64,000 nt of DNA from Roseibium porphyridii (GCF_026191725.2 NZ_CP120863.1:1220001-1284000), one strand, 5' to 3'. Positions 18,120-27,206 are shown, counted from the stretch's first letter. Translations and numbers: made by a program. The notes: a model not told the origin generated them from the letters alone.

Positions 18120-19181
18120 ATGTCTGGCGTAACTCTTACAAATGCCGTCAAACAATATGGCGATCTTCAGGTGATCCATGGAGTGGATCTCCAGATCGAG
18201 CATGGTGAGTTTTGCGTCTTTGTCGGGCCTTCCGGCTGCGGCAAATCCACATTGCTCCGGATGATCGCAGGCCTGGAAGAAACAAGCTCCGGCAAGATCG
18301 AGATCGGTGGCCGCGACGTTACCAGAGTGGATCCGGCGGAACGTGGCGTTGCCATGGTGTTTCAGACTTACGCCCTTTATCCGCACATGACGGTTGAAGA
18401 GAACATGGGCTTCGGCCTCAAGATGAACGGTCACCCCAAGACCGAGATTCATGAAAAAGTCTCGGAAGCCAGCAGGATCCTGAAGCTTGATCCGTATTTG
18501 AAACGCAAGCCGAAAGCGCTGTCCGGCGGGCAGCGTCAGCGTGTGGCCATCGGGCGTGCGATTGTCCGCGGCCCGGAAGTGTTTCTGTTCGATGAGCCGC
18601 TCTCGAACCTGGATGCCGAACTGCGTGTCGACATGCGCGTTGAAATCGCACGTCTGCACAAGGATATCGGCGCGACGATGATCTACGTGACGCACGATCA
18701 GGTCGAAGCCATGACCCTTGCGGACAAGATCGTCGTGCTGCGCGGAGGTATCATCGAGCAGGTAGGTTCCCCGATGAACCTTTATTCCGATCCGGACAAT
18801 CGTTTTGTTGCCGGCTTTATCGGATCGCCGAGCATGAATTTCGTTGAAGGCGTGGCAGACGAAGGCGCGGTAATCGTTCCGGCATTTGGCGATACCAAGG
18901 TTCCGACATCCGTGGCTTTGCCGGCCAAGGGCGAGAAGGTTCTTGTCGGACTGCGGCCTCAGCATTTCGACATTGCACCGAGCACAGAAGGTGCAAGGGT
19001 TGATCTTTGCGAGCAATTGGGCGGTGTTGCCTACACCTATCTGGTGTGTCCGACAGGTGAGCGTGTCATCGTTGAGACAAAGGGCGAGGATCAACCGCCT
19101 GCAGATGGAACAGTTTCCGTCTCGTTCGACCCGGCATCGGCGATGTATTTCGACATCAAGACAGAAAAACGTCTGCGCTAA
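18120..19181 (+). CDS. Sugar ABC transporter ATP-binding protein, UgpC/MsmK type
   Basis: A 353-aa CUT1 ATPase. Walker [11 protein letters not shown]-loop [16 protein letters not shown], signature [15 protein letters not shown], Walker [15 protein letters not shown] and the H-loop [14 protein letters not shown] are intact. A C-terminal TOBE/MalK regulatory domain starts near residue 240. ATG 18120 has GGAGGGAG upstream. It energises the galactoside permeases encoded on the other strand and is co-transcribed with the IclR gene. It is a paralogue of the ATPase at 52559. Confidence 0.92.
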   Translation: MSGVTLTNAVKQYGDLQVIHGVDLQIEHGEFCVFVGPSGCGKSTLLRMIAGLEETSSGKIEIGGRDVTRVDPAERGVAMVFQTYALYPHMTVEENMGFGLKMNGHPKTEIHEKVSEASRILKLDPYLKRKPKALSGGQRQRVAIGRAIVRGPEVFLFDEPLSNLDAELRVDMRVEIARLHKDIGATMIYVTHDQVEAMTLADKIVVLRGGIIEQVGSPMNLYSDPDNRFVAGFIGSPSMNFVEGVADEGAVIVPAFGDTKVPTSVALPAKGEKVLVGLRPQHFDIAPSTEGARVDLCEQLGGVAYTYLVCPTGERVIVETKGEDQPPADGTVSVSFDPASAMYFDIKTEKRLR

Positions 19182-19247
19182 GCAGAGAAAACGCTCCAAC
19201 TTGCACCAAAGCCCTTCCTCCCGGACTTTGGCTCAAAGTGCATACGA

Positions 19248-19274
19248 CCCCGGCTGTTTGCCGGGGTTTTTTTT
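19248..19274 (+). terminator. Rho-independent terminator after the ABC ATPase gene
   Basis: Perfect 7-base stem CCCCGGC/GCCGGGG with the five-base loop TGTTT, followed by eight Ts. It lies 66 bases after the ATPase stop and ends the IclR-ATPase transcript. Confidence 0.93.
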
Positions 19275-19312
19275 GAGTTTCTATCGTCTTTGGGCAACAG
19301 GTAAATACTTAA

Positions 19313-19355
19313 AATTGTCGGATTGGCGTTATTACGCTACGTAAAATCGACAATT
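19313..19355. repeat. Nested inverted repeat in the BCCT upstream region
   Basis: AATTGTCG (19313-19320) pairs with CGACAATT (19348-19355). Inside, GCGT-TATT-ACGC forms a second perfect repeat. It could be an operator or a cruciform/hairpin controlling the BCCT gene. No protein-coding potential is seen here. Confidence 0.5.
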
Positions 19356-19401
19356 GTGACAGAATGTCCTTTCATACTTGACTGTGTCTGCTGCCCTGCG
19401 T

Positions 19402-19439
19402 GGACGGGTTTCTCGAAGAGCGGCGACAAGCCGCCGTCC
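19402..19439 (+). promoter_or_regulatory. Structured 5' leader of the BCCT gene
   Basis: Outer helix GGACG (19402-19406)/CGTCC (19435-19439) encloses a perfect GCGGC-GACAA-GCCGC hairpin (19420-19434) and a short arm with TCT/AGA pairing, giving a possible three-way junction. It lies 61-98 bases before the BCCT start. It could be a cis-regulatory RNA, but I cannot match it to a known riboswitch class. The rest of 19275-19499 holds no gene. Confidence 0.4.
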
Positions 19440-19499
19440 GAAACAGCAAGCGTGTAACCGCCGAAGGTGGTCGGGTGGCAAAGTCTGGAGGGAATATTT

Positions 19500-21092
19500 A
19501 TGAGTAAAACGAAGAAGATGCTGGATCCGGACCCGCGGGTCATGGATTTCAGCACGGAATACGAACTGGGCCAGGATAACATTCGGCCGTTCGGTCTTGA
19601 TTTGCACAATCCGGTCTTCCTGGTCTCGGCGATCGTGATCGTCGGATTCGTCATGGTTGCCTTGGCAAATCAGGAAGCAGCAGCGTCCTTCTTCGGATGG
19701 TTCAGACCCTTCCTGACAAGTACGTTCGACTGGTTTCTCATGTTGTCCGTCAACATCATGGTCGTTTTCTGTTTCTTTCTTGCGCTGTCGCCCCTGGGGA
19801 AGGTGAAAATCGGCGGCAAGGATGCGGTTCCGGATTATTCCTACGCGGGATGGATCGCGATGCTGTTTTCTGCGGGCATCGGTATCGGGCTACTGTTTTT
19901 CGGCGTTCTGGAGCCGATGTACTATTCGATTCCGGAGCTCAATACATTGCCTCTCGGGTCCGATCCGTCGCTTCCGGGCAATGAAAACATGGGCATTGTT
20001 GGCACCGTTTATCACTGGGGCATCAGTGGTTGGGCGGTCTATGTTGTCGTCGGGCTCTGCCTGGCGATTTTCTGCTACAATCTCGGCCTGCCTCTCACGT
20101 TGCGTTCGGCTTTCTATCCGATTTTCGGCGAACGCGTTTGGGGTTGGCCAGGTCATGTGATCGACACGCTGGCGGTTTTCGCGACCCTGTTCGGTCTAAC
20201 CACTTCTCTTGGTCTCGGAGCACAGCAGGTTGCTGCCGGTCTGAACGATGTGTTTGGAATTCCGGTCTCAAGTTCCCTTGTTGTCTGGCTGATCCTCGGC
20301 ATCACGGCGATTGCGCTCGGATCCGTGCTTCTTGGCATGGACGCAGGCGTGAAGCGGCTCTCTGAGATCAACATGATCATGGCGGCGTGCCTCTTCGTGT
20401 TCGTTCTGCTTGTGGGCCCGACCTTTGATCTCATCGCTCAATTCGGTGGCGTCCTCAAAGACTATGTTGTTGCCTTCGTTCCGCTGTCCAACCCGTTCGG
20501 CCGGGATGATTTGGGCTACATGCACGGCTGGACCACCTTCTATTGGGCTTGGTGGATTGCCTGGTCACCATTTGTCGGCATGTTCATCGCGCGTATTTCT
20601 AAAGGACGGACCGTTCGTGAGTTCATTCTCTGCGTCTTGATTGCGCCCTCACTGGTCTGCGCGCTTTGGATGACCGTTTTCGGTGGTCTTGCTCTCGACC
20701 AATTGGCGAATGGCTATACCGGCGCAAAAGACGTGGTGGTGGCCTATCAGCCAGAGCTGTCTCTTTTCCGTATGCTGGATCAGCTGCCGCTCTACAACAT
20801 TATCGCGCCGATCTCGCTGGTCCTGATCGTGATCTTCTTCGTGACGTCGTCGGACTCCGGTTCGTTGGTCATCGACACGATCACGGCAGGTGGAAAAATG
20901 GATGCTCCGGTGGCGCAACGCGTGTTCTGGTGCACATTCGAAGGCCTGGTTGCGATTGCGCTTCTTCTCGGTGGAGGGCTCAACGCACTTCAAGGAGCGG
21001 CGGTTTCGATGGGGATTCCCTTCACCCTGGTCGTTCTGGCGATGTGTTATTGCCTTTATAAAGCGCTTCGATCTGAACGACAAAAAATCTGA
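19500..21092 (+). CDS. BCCT family transporter
   Basis: A 530-aa betaine/choline/carnitine transporter with twelve predicted helices. Family landmarks are FSAGIGIGLLFFGVLEPMYY, YHWGISGWAVY, the segment GWTTFYWAWWIAWSPFVGMF followed by IARISKGRT, and TSSDSGSLVID. The glycine-rich FSAGIGIG segment is that of Na+-coupled members, so uptake of a quaternary ammonium compound or related osmolyte driven by sodium is likely. ATG 19500 has TGGAGGGAA upstream. It stands alone with its own terminator. The substrate cannot be assigned. Confidence 0.9.
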   Translation: MSKTKKMLDPDPRVMDFSTEYELGQDNIRPFGLDLHNPVFLVSAIVIVGFVMVALANQEAAASFFGWFRPFLTSTFDWFLMLSVNIMVVFCFFLALSPLGKVKIGGKDAVPDYSYAGWIAMLFSAGIGIGLLFFGVLEPMYYSIPELNTLPLGSDPSLPGNENMGIVGTVYHWGISGWAVYVVVGLCLAIFCYNLGLPLTLRSAFYPIFGERVWGWPGHVIDTLAVFATLFGLTTSLGLGAQQVAAGLNDVFGIPVSSSLVVWLILGITAIALGSVLLGMDAGVKRLSEINMIMAACLFVFVLLVGPTFDLIAQFGGVLKDYVVAFVPLSNPFGRDDLGYMHGWTTFYWAWWIAWSPFVGMFIARISKGRTVREFILCVLIAPSLVCALWMTVFGGLALDQLANGYTGAKDVVVAYQPELSLFRMLDQLPLYNIIAPISLVLIVIFFVTSSDSGSLVIDTITAGGKMDAPVAQRVFWCTFEGLVAIALLLGGGLNALQGAAVSMGIPFTLVVLAMCYCLYKALRSERQKI

Positions 21093-21102
21093 AACTGACG
21101 CG

Positions 21103-21129
21103 AAAGGCGCGCTACGGCGCGCCTTTTTT
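21103..21129 (+). terminator. Rho-independent terminator after the BCCT gene
   Basis: AAAGGCGCGC and GCGCGCCTTT form a perfect stem around the loop TACG, ending in six Ts, 10 bases after the BCCT stop. Confidence 0.93.
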
Positions 21130-21347
21130 GTTCGGGCGGTCTGCTTCTTGCCGCCGCCTTTTTTGTGTCTTTCGATTTCGGCAGAACCCATCGTGTTGTG
21201 AGCACGTCACACAGGCCGTGCCAGACTGAATATCAGTCGAGATCCTCGTTTCCGGTCTGTTGCACACGGAGCCTTAAACACCTTTCTGATTGTGCTCCTG
21301 CTGCAAAGCATGCGCCCGCACAACAACGCCTTAAGCGTGTTGAAGCC

Positions 21348-21378
21348 TTGACATGAATACTGATTCAGGTTTCATATT
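21348..21378 (+). promoter_or_regulatory. Promoter and TetR-type operator of the Liv-like operon
   Basis: A perfect -35 hexamer TTGACA (21348-21353) is followed by a possible -10 (TTCATA 21371-21376, 17-base spacing, or CATATT). Between them lies CATGAAT-ACTG-ATTCAGG (21352-21369). The 25-base block 21351-21375 recurs with one mismatch before the TetR gene at 38674-38698. Binding would block RNA polymerase. The remaining part of 21130-21471 holds no gene. Confidence 0.7.
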
Positions 21379-21471
21379 AGGAGGCGTTAAGCGAAGCAGC
21401 GGCGTTTTTTCCAGGCTGGAAACGGTCTGAGATTGCCGGCTGCACCTTGGCGCAAAACGGGAGGAGCATTT

Positions 21472-22671
21472 ATGACCAAGCAGTTTACCCGCTGGGCACT
21501 GCCGCTTGTGGCCGGCCTCGGCCTTGCGGCATCGGGGTCCGTTGCCGCTTTTGCGGAAGACATCAAAATCGCCCATGTCTATGGCAAGACGGGACCGTTT
21601 GAGGCCTATGCCAAACAGTCTCACACGGGTCTGATGATGGGACTGGAATTTGCCACCGACGGGACAATGGAGATCGACGGCCGCAAGATCGTTGTCATCG
21701 AAAAGGACACGCAGCTGAAGCCGGACATAGGTAAAGCGGTTCTTGCCGAGGCCTATGGTGATGATGAAGTGGATCTGGCCGTTGGACCGGTCTCTTCTGG
21801 TGTGGCACTCGCCATGCTGCCCGTGGCTGAAGAATATGAGAAGTTGCTCATTGTTGAGCCTGCCGTTGCGGACTCCATCACAGGCGAAAACTGGAACCGG
21901 TATGTGTTCCGCACCTCCCGAAACTCTTCTCAGGATGCCATTGCAAATGCGGTTGCTCTGGGACAAGAAGGTGTCTCGGTCGCAACGCTGGCACAGGACT
22001 ATGCCTTTGGCCGCGATGGTGTCGCTGCGTTCAAGGAAGCGCTGGAAGGCACTGGCGCAAATCTGGTTTTCGAGGAATACGCGCCAACAGACACGAAAGA
22101 CTTCACGGCAAATGCGCAACGTGTTTTCGATGCCTTGAAGGATGAGCCTGGCCGCAAATTCCTGTTTGTTATCTGGGCCGGAGGCGGCAACCCGATCAGC
22201 AAGATCAAGGCAATGGAACCGGAGCGCTTCGGCGTTGAAATCGCGACCGGCGGGAACATTCTTGCTGCCATGAAGGCCTATAAGGAACTCCCGGGCATGG
22301 AAGGCGCCACCTATTACTACTATGAAATTCCCAAGAACCCGGTGAACGATTGGCTGGTTGCCGAGCATCAGAAACGGTTCGACACGCCACCGGATTTCTT
22401 CACAGCTGGGGGCATGTCAGCTGGAATCGCGATTGTCGAAGGCATTCGCAAAGCCGGGTCCACCGACACGGAAGACCTGATCACCGCGATGGAAGGCATG
22501 GAATTCGACACGCCAAAGGGCAAGATGATGTTTCGCGCCGAAGATCACCAGGCGCTGCAGCCCATGTACCATTTCAAGATCAAGGTCGATCCGGAGGTCG
22601 AATGGGGTATTCCGGAGCTGGTGCGTGAGCTCAAAATAGAAGACATGGATATTCCCGTCCGCAATCAGTGA
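21472..22671 (+). CDS. ABC transporter substrate-binding protein, LivJ/HAAT type
   Basis: A 399-aa periplasmic binding protein of the branched-chain-amino-acid/amide class. The signal peptide spans about residues 1-28, ending VAAFA before EDIKIAHVYGKTGPFEAYAKQ. The two-lobed Peripla_BP fold contains DLAVGPVSSGVALAMLPVAEEY and TLAQDYAFGRDGVAAFKEAL. ATG 21472 has GGGAGGAG upstream. First gene of a five-component importer; the associated hydrolase and the shared TetR operator point to a carboxylate, ester or amide ligand rather than leucine (inference). Confidence 0.88.
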   Translation: MTKQFTRWALPLVAGLGLAASGSVAAFAEDIKIAHVYGKTGPFEAYAKQSHTGLMMGLEFATDGTMEIDGRKIVVIEKDTQLKPDIGKAVLAEAYGDDEVDLAVGPVSSGVALAMLPVAEEYEKLLIVEPAVADSITGENWNRYVFRTSRNSSQDAIANAVALGQEGVSVATLAQDYAFGRDGVAAFKEALEGTGANLVFEEYAPTDTKDFTANAQRVFDALKDEPGRKFLFVIWAGGGNPISKIKAMEPERFGVEIATGGNILAAMKAYKELPGMEGATYYYYEIPKNPVNDWLVAEHQKRFDTPPDFFTAGGMSAGIAIVEGIRKAGSTDTEDLITAMEGMEFDTPKGKMMFRAEDHQALQPMYHFKIKVDPEVEWGIPELVRELKIEDMDIPVRNQ

Positions 22672-22724
22672 TCCGCATTTGCTGAGCCTGTTGCTCTTGC
22701 TAGGTGGCCCCATCACACCTTCGT

Positions 22725-22753
22725 CCTGGCTGGGCATTCGCTGTTCAGCCAGG
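22725..22753 (+). other. Hairpin between the binding-protein and ATPase genes
   Basis: CCTGGCTG (22725-22732) pairs perfectly with CAGCCAGG (22746-22753) across a 13-base loop, in the 132-base gap after the binding-protein stop. No T tract follows, so it is more likely a 3' mRNA stabiliser than a terminator. Confidence 0.5.
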
Positions 22754-22803
22754 CAACGCTCCGATAATACTTTTTCCTCCTACTTGACCTGGGAACACGT
22801 GCC

Positions 22804-23586
22804 GTGACCAAGGAACGTCCCATTCTTGAAACGAGAGACCTTGCGATCCGCTTTGGCGGACACGTTGCGGTTGACCATGTGAGCTGCAGTTTTGACCGGG
22901 GCACTTTGACCGCCATCGTCGGGCCCAACGGGGCCGGCAAAACCACCTATTTCAACCTGATATCAGGTCAGCTTGCCGCCACAAGCGGGAGCGTTTGGCT
23001 GAATGGCGAGACCATCACCAGACTGTCGGTTCCAGAACGCACCGACAGGGGGATCGGCCGGGCCTTTCAATTGACCAACCTTTTTCCGACATTGAGTGTG
23101 CGGGAAAACGTGCGGTTGGTTGCTCAGGCCAAGGCTCGAAAGGGCTTTGACCTTTTTTCCATTGCCGAAAGCCACATTGAATTGCTTGAGCGCGCCGACC
23201 ACGTGCTCTCGGAGGTCCGGCTCATTGATCAGGCCGACCAAATCGTGTCGGCTTTGCCGCATGGCGACCAGCGTAAGCTGGAAGTTGCGCTCTTGATCGC
23301 ACTTGGTCCTCAGGTGCTGATGTTCGATGAGCCCACGGCCGGCATGAGTGTAGATGAGGTGCCGGTCATTCTGGAGCTGATCCAGAAACTCAAGGCCGAT
23401 ATGGACCGCACAATCCTGCTGGTTGAACACAAAATGGATGTGATCCGAACGCTCGCAGACCGGATCATCGTGCTGCACAATGGTGCGCTGGTCGCCGATG
23501 GTGAACCGGCAGAAGTAATCGCGTTGCCCATTGTCCAGGAAGCTTATCTCGGCAAAGCACCTGCAGAACCTGGGGAGGCGGCGTAG
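22804..23586 (+). CDS. ABC transporter ATP-binding protein, LivG type
   Basis: A 260-aa ATPase with Walker A GPNGAGKTT, Q-loop segment GRAFQLTNLFPTLSVRENV, signature-region variant ALPHGDQRKLEVA and Walker B LMFDEPTAGMSVDE followed by EHKMDVIRTLADRI. The signature ALPHGDQR departs from the usual LSYGEQR of LivG but keeps the Gly and Gln. GTG start at 22804 with only a weak ribosome site (TGGGAAC). The stop TAG shares one base with the GTG of livF. Confidence 0.9.
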   Translation: MTKERPILETRDLAIRFGGHVAVDHVSCSFDRGTLTAIVGPNGAGKTTYFNLISGQLAATSGSVWLNGETITRLSVPERTDRGIGRAFQLTNLFPTLSVRENVRLVAQAKARKGFDLFSIAESHIELLERADHVLSEVRLIDQADQIVSALPHGDQRKLEVALLIALGPQVLMFDEPTAGMSVDEVPVILELIQKLKADMDRTILLVEHKMDVIRTLADRIIVLHNGALVADGEPAEVIALPIVQEAYLGKAPAEPGEAA

Positions 23587-24311
23587 TGTCTGATATTTTG
23601 CTTTCGCTCTCCGGCGTTCACACTCATATCGGGCCCTATCACATACTGCAGGGGGTGGATCTTCTTGTTCCCGAAGGTGGCGTCACCGTATTGCTTGGGC
23701 GAAACGGTGCAGGCAAAACCACGACCCTGCGCACCATCATGGGACTTTGGACGGCAAGCCGCGGTGACATCCGGTTCGAGGATCAAGTCATCACCAAATT
23801 CGCAACGCCGGAGATTTCGCGGCGTGGCATCGCCTTTGTGCCCGAAGATATGGGCATCTTTACCGATCTGACTGTCTCGGAAAACATGATGCTTGCCGCA
23901 TCGAACGGCCCGATCGACGAAAAACGCCTTTCATGGATAACCGATCTGTTTCCTCCTATAGGCACTTTCTGGAAATCGTCCGCAGGTACCTTGTCCGGTG
24001 GACAAAAGCAGATGTTGTCTGTCGCACGCGCAATCATCGAACCCCGGCGTCTCATCCTCATCGACGAGCCGACCAAGGGCCTTGCTCCTGCGATCATCAA
24101 GTCGATGACGGACGCGCTGAAAGAGTTGAAGGAAACGGACACCACCATCCTTCTGGTCGAACAGAATTTCGCAATGGCCTCCAGCATTGGCGACACCGTT
24201 GCTGTGATGGATGACGGTCGCATCATTCACGCCGGTAACATGCAGGAACTGGTTGAAGACACGGCCCTTCAGGAAAAGCTGATGGGACTCACGCTGGAGG
24301 TCCACCAATGA
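23586..24311 (+). CDS. ABC transporter ATP-binding protein, LivF type
   Basis: A 241-aa ATPase. Walker A is GRNGAGKTT, then LRTIMGLW, GIAFVPEDMGIFTDLTVSENM, signature LSGGQKQMLSVARAI and Walker B LILIDEPTKGLAPAI followed by VEQNFAMASSIGD, all LivF-like. GTG start overlapping the LivG stop by one base; it ends in a four-base overlap (ATGA) with the LivH permease, indicating translational coupling. Confidence 0.9.
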   Translation: MSDILLSLSGVHTHIGPYHILQGVDLLVPEGGVTVLLGRNGAGKTTTLRTIMGLWTASRGDIRFEDQVITKFATPEISRRGIAFVPEDMGIFTDLTVSENMMLAASNGPIDEKRLSWITDLFPPIGTFWKSSAGTLSGGQKQMLSVARAIIEPRRLILIDEPTKGLAPAIIKSMTDALKELKETDTTILLVEQNFAMASSIGDTVAVMDDGRIIHAGNMQELVEDTALQEKLMGLTLEVHQ

Positions 24312-25336
24312 GCGACACCTCGATCAAACCACGCATCGAAAAAGTTCCGCTAAGCGAACAGTTCTTCCAGAAACTGCCGGTCATGCTGGTTCCCTTGCTG
24401 GCCTTGGCAGGGCTGCTTGCCATCGGAAATCCGGCAAGTTGGTTGACGCTGACTGTCGCGGGTCTCGCCATGGGCATGATGATTTTCATCATGGCCTCGG
24501 GTTTAACAGTGGTTTTCGGGCTCATGGACGTCATCAATTTCGGCCATGGAGCTTTTGTGGCGATCGGGGCCTTTGTGGGGTTCACGGTTCTGGCATGGCT
24601 GGCCGGTTGGACAGAATCTCCGAGCGTCTTGTTGAACCTCTTTGCCGTTCTGATCGCGATCCTTGCAGCAATGCTGGTGACCGGGTTGCTTGGATACGCA
24701 TTTGAACGGGTCATCGTCATGCCGGTCTATGGCGAGCACCTGAAGCAGATCCTTGTAACCATGGGCGGGCTGATTGTTGCCCAGCAGATGATCTACGTGG
24801 TCTGGGGCCCGGACGAGCTCCATATTTCGCGTCCCGAAGCCTTCCAGGGTTCGCTCATTTTCGGGGAGGCCGCGATCGAGAAATACAGGCTTGTCGCCGT
24901 TGGCATCGGGCTCGCGTTGTTTCTCGCCATGCGGCATATATTGCAAAATACCAAAGTTGGTTTGCTGGTACGTGCCGGTGTTGAAAACGGCGAGATGGTC
25001 GAAGCTCTTGGGTATCGGATCCGCCGACTTTTCCTGGTCGTTTTCATGACCGGATCGGCACTGGCCGGATTGGGAGGTGTCATGTGGGGCCTCTACCAGG
25101 AAACCATTACCGCTCATATGGGCTCAGAGATCATGGTGCTTGTTTTCATCGTGGTGATTATTGGCGGATTGGGTTCCGTCGAAGGCTGTTTCATCGGAGC
25201 GCTGATGGTTGGCCTCCTGGCCAATTACACAGCCTTTCTGGCTCCAAAGGTGGCCTTGATTTCGACCATCGCTCTGATGGTGGTGATCCTGATGTGGCGG
25301 CCTCAAGGCCTTTATCCGGTCGTTAAGGCAAAGTAG
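24308..25336 (+). CDS. ABC transporter permease, LivH type
   Basis: A 342-aa branched-chain-type permease with about eight helices. Characteristic segments are ASGLTVVFGLMDVINFGHGAF near residue 60, VRAGVENGEMVEALGYRIRRLF (cytoplasmic coupling loop) and IIGGLGSVEGCFIGALMVGL. It overlaps livF by four bases. It is longer at the N-terminus than LivH proper (about 300 aa), which is common in HAAT permeases of unknown substrate. Confidence 0.88.
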   Translation: MSDTSIKPRIEKVPLSEQFFQKLPVMLVPLLALAGLLAIGNPASWLTLTVAGLAMGMMIFIMASGLTVVFGLMDVINFGHGAFVAIGAFVGFTVLAWLAGWTESPSVLLNLFAVLIAILAAMLVTGLLGYAFERVIVMPVYGEHLKQILVTMGGLIVAQQMIYVVWGPDELHISRPEAFQGSLIFGEAAIEKYRLVAVGIGLALFLAMRHILQNTKVGLLVRAGVENGEMVEALGYRIRRLFLVVFMTGSALAGLGGVMWGLYQETITAHMGSEIMVLVFIVVIIGGLGSVEGCFIGALMVGLLANYTAFLAPKVALISTIALMVVILMWRPQGLYPVVKAK

Positions 25337-25350
25337 GGCGGGCGAAAAGC

Positions 25351-26412
25351 ATGTTGACGAAACTTCTTTCCGGTGACACGCCACGCAGCCGCCTTCTGAC
25401 GGTGATCCTGCTGGTCGTGCTGGTATGCCTGGCGTTTGCTCCTTTTCTTTTTCCAGGAACAAAATCGCTGGAGACGGCGGCAAGGATCTGTATCTTCATC
25501 GTTCTGGTTGCCAGCTACGATCTGTTGCTCGGCTATGCGGGGATCGTGTCCTTTGCGCATACGATGTTTTTCGGAATTGGGGCCTATGGGACGGCTCTTG
25601 CACTTTCCGCTACGGGGCCGAGCTATTTCTCCCTTGCATGGGGAACATTGGCAGGCGCTGTTCTGGCAGCCGTTTTTGCGCTTGCTATCGGTCTCTTTTC
25701 ATTGAGGGTGAAGGCAATTTTCTTCGCAATGGTGACGTTGGCGGTGGCGAGCGCCTTTGCCGTTCTTGTGTCGCAAATGTCCTGGCTGACGGGCGGCGAA
25801 GATGGCTTGAATTACAAGATCCCGAGGGAGCTCACACCAGCCTTCAAGCTCGTTAAGGAGAAGGTCCTTGACGTTCGGATCAATGGTAAGCTGCTGGCCT
25901 ATTATCTCGTGTTCTTTGCATCTGCATTCCTGTTTCTTGTCATGCTGAGGATCGTGAATTCCCCGTTCGGGCGAACCTTGAAGGCGGTGCGTGACAACGC
26001 TTTCAGGGCAGAAGCAATCGGCTATCGTGTTGTCTGGTATCGAACAACAGCAACCGTGCTCTCCGCGGTGATGGCGGCGCTGGCCGGTTCCCTACTGGCC
26101 GTCTGGCTGCGCTACACAGGACCTGCAACAACCCTCTCGATGGAAATCATGATCGACATTCTCTTGATGGTCGTGATAGGAGGCATGGGCACGCTCTATG
26201 GCGCAGTGTTGGGGGCGACGCTGTTCATTCTAGCTCAAACCTATCTGCAAAATCTGATGGGTATCGCTTCGGAGGCCACCAGCGCGGTGCCATTTTTCTC
26301 AACGCTGGTTGCTCCGGAGCGCTGGCTGCTCTGGTTGGGCGTGCTGTTTATTTTGTCTGTGTATTTCTTCCCGTCGGGGATCGTCGGGCGATTGAGGGCA
26401 GGACGTGCGTGA
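25351..26412 (+). CDS. ABC transporter permease, LivM type
   Basis: A 353-aa permease. ASYDLLLGYAGIVSFAHTMFFGIGAYG (residues about 50-76) is the classic LivM motif; VRDNAFRAEAIGYRVVWYR is the coupling loop and VVIGGMGTLYGAVLGA lies in the C-terminal half. It begins 14 bases after livH and overlaps the hydrolase gene by four bases (GTGA). Confidence 0.9.
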   Translation: MLTKLLSGDTPRSRLLTVILLVVLVCLAFAPFLFPGTKSLETAARICIFIVLVASYDLLLGYAGIVSFAHTMFFGIGAYGTALALSATGPSYFSLAWGTLAGAVLAAVFALAIGLFSLRVKAIFFAMVTLAVASAFAVLVSQMSWLTGGEDGLNYKIPRELTPAFKLVKEKVLDVRINGKLLAYYLVFFASAFLFLVMLRIVNSPFGRTLKAVRDNAFRAEAIGYRVVWYRTTATVLSAVMAALAGSLLAVWLRYTGPATTLSMEIMIDILLMVVIGGMGTLYGAVLGATLFILAQTYLQNLMGIASEATSAVPFFSTLVAPERWLLWLGVLFILSVYFFPSGIVGRLRAGRA

Positions 26413-27206
26413 GCACCAATTCGCTTTATATCCGGGATGAGGGAAAAGGCCGGCCACTGGTGCTGGTGCATGGATGGTCCTGTCCCGGGCAATTCTTTGA
26501 CGATCAGACGCTTGCTTTGAAAATGTATGCCCGCTGCATTGTCCCGGATCTTCCCGGTCACGGCAAAACCGGGAGCTATTCGCCGCTCAGTATTGAAGCG
26601 TCTGCCGATGCGCTTTACGAGTATCTTCTCGCTGAAAACCTGAGCGACATTGTTCTGTGCGGCTGGTCGATGGGCGCGCTGGTGATCTATTCAATGATAG
26701 AACGCCACGGGTCGGAGCGGCTGTCGTCGGTCGTTGCCATCGACATGACGCCCAGGGTTCTTAATGACGAGGCCTGGTCAAATGGAACGCTGAATGGGCT
26801 GGATACTACCCAGAACGCGCATGTGATCGACGGGATCATTGCCGATTGGTCCAAACTGCCGGGCCGGATTGCACGGCGCCTTTTTGCCGACGGTCTGCCG
26901 ATTGATCAGGAGTTGATCGATAAGGTTGCCGTGGAAATAGCGCGCGAGGACCCGGGTCTGCTGCGAGAGATGTGGATGTCACTGACAGCGCAGGACTTCA
27001 GGCCATTGTTGAAGTCCTTTCCAGTGCCTCTTCATCTTGCTTCAGGTGCGCGTAGCCAGCTTTACGGTTGCGGGGTCCGCCAATGGCATCTGGACAATGT
27101 GCCCGACTTTCATTTGCATCTGTTCGAACAGTCCGGACACGCTCCGCATCTGGAGCAGCCTGAGGCGTTCAATCAGTTTCTTCTGGATGTCATCCAATCA
27201 GACTGA
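26409..27206 (+). CDS. Alpha/beta hydrolase
   Basis: A 265-aa alpha/beta-hydrolase-fold enzyme with no signal peptide. The nucleophile elbow is GWSMGA (Ser 87), the oxyanion-hole motif VHGWSCPGQFF lies near residue 20, and the catalytic His is in EQSGHAPHLEQPEAF. It looks like the BioH/esterase group, but the substrate is unknown. GTG start overlaps the LivM stop by four bases, so it is made with the importer. The simplest reading is hydrolysis of an ester, thioester or amide brought in by the Liv-like system. The next gene is convergent. Confidence 0.82.
   Translation: MSTNSLYIRDEGKGRPLVLVHGWSCPGQFFDDQTLALKMYARCIVPDLPGHGKTGSYSPLSIEASADALYEYLLAENLSDIVLCGWSMGALVIYSMIERHGSERLSSVVAIDMTPRVLNDEAWSNGTLNGLDTTQNAHVIDGIIADWSKLPGRIARRLFADGLPIDQELIDKVAVEIAREDPGLLREMWMSLTAQDFRPLLKSFPVPLHLASGARSQLYGCGVRQWHLDNVPDFHLHLFEQSGHAPHLEQPEAFNQFLLDVIQSD

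Noticed and set aside
19402..19499. Glycine riboswitch before the BCCT gene
   Set aside because: A GCCGAAGG-like string is present, but the other conserved parts of the glycine aptamer (GAAACTCTCAGGC-like block) are missing.
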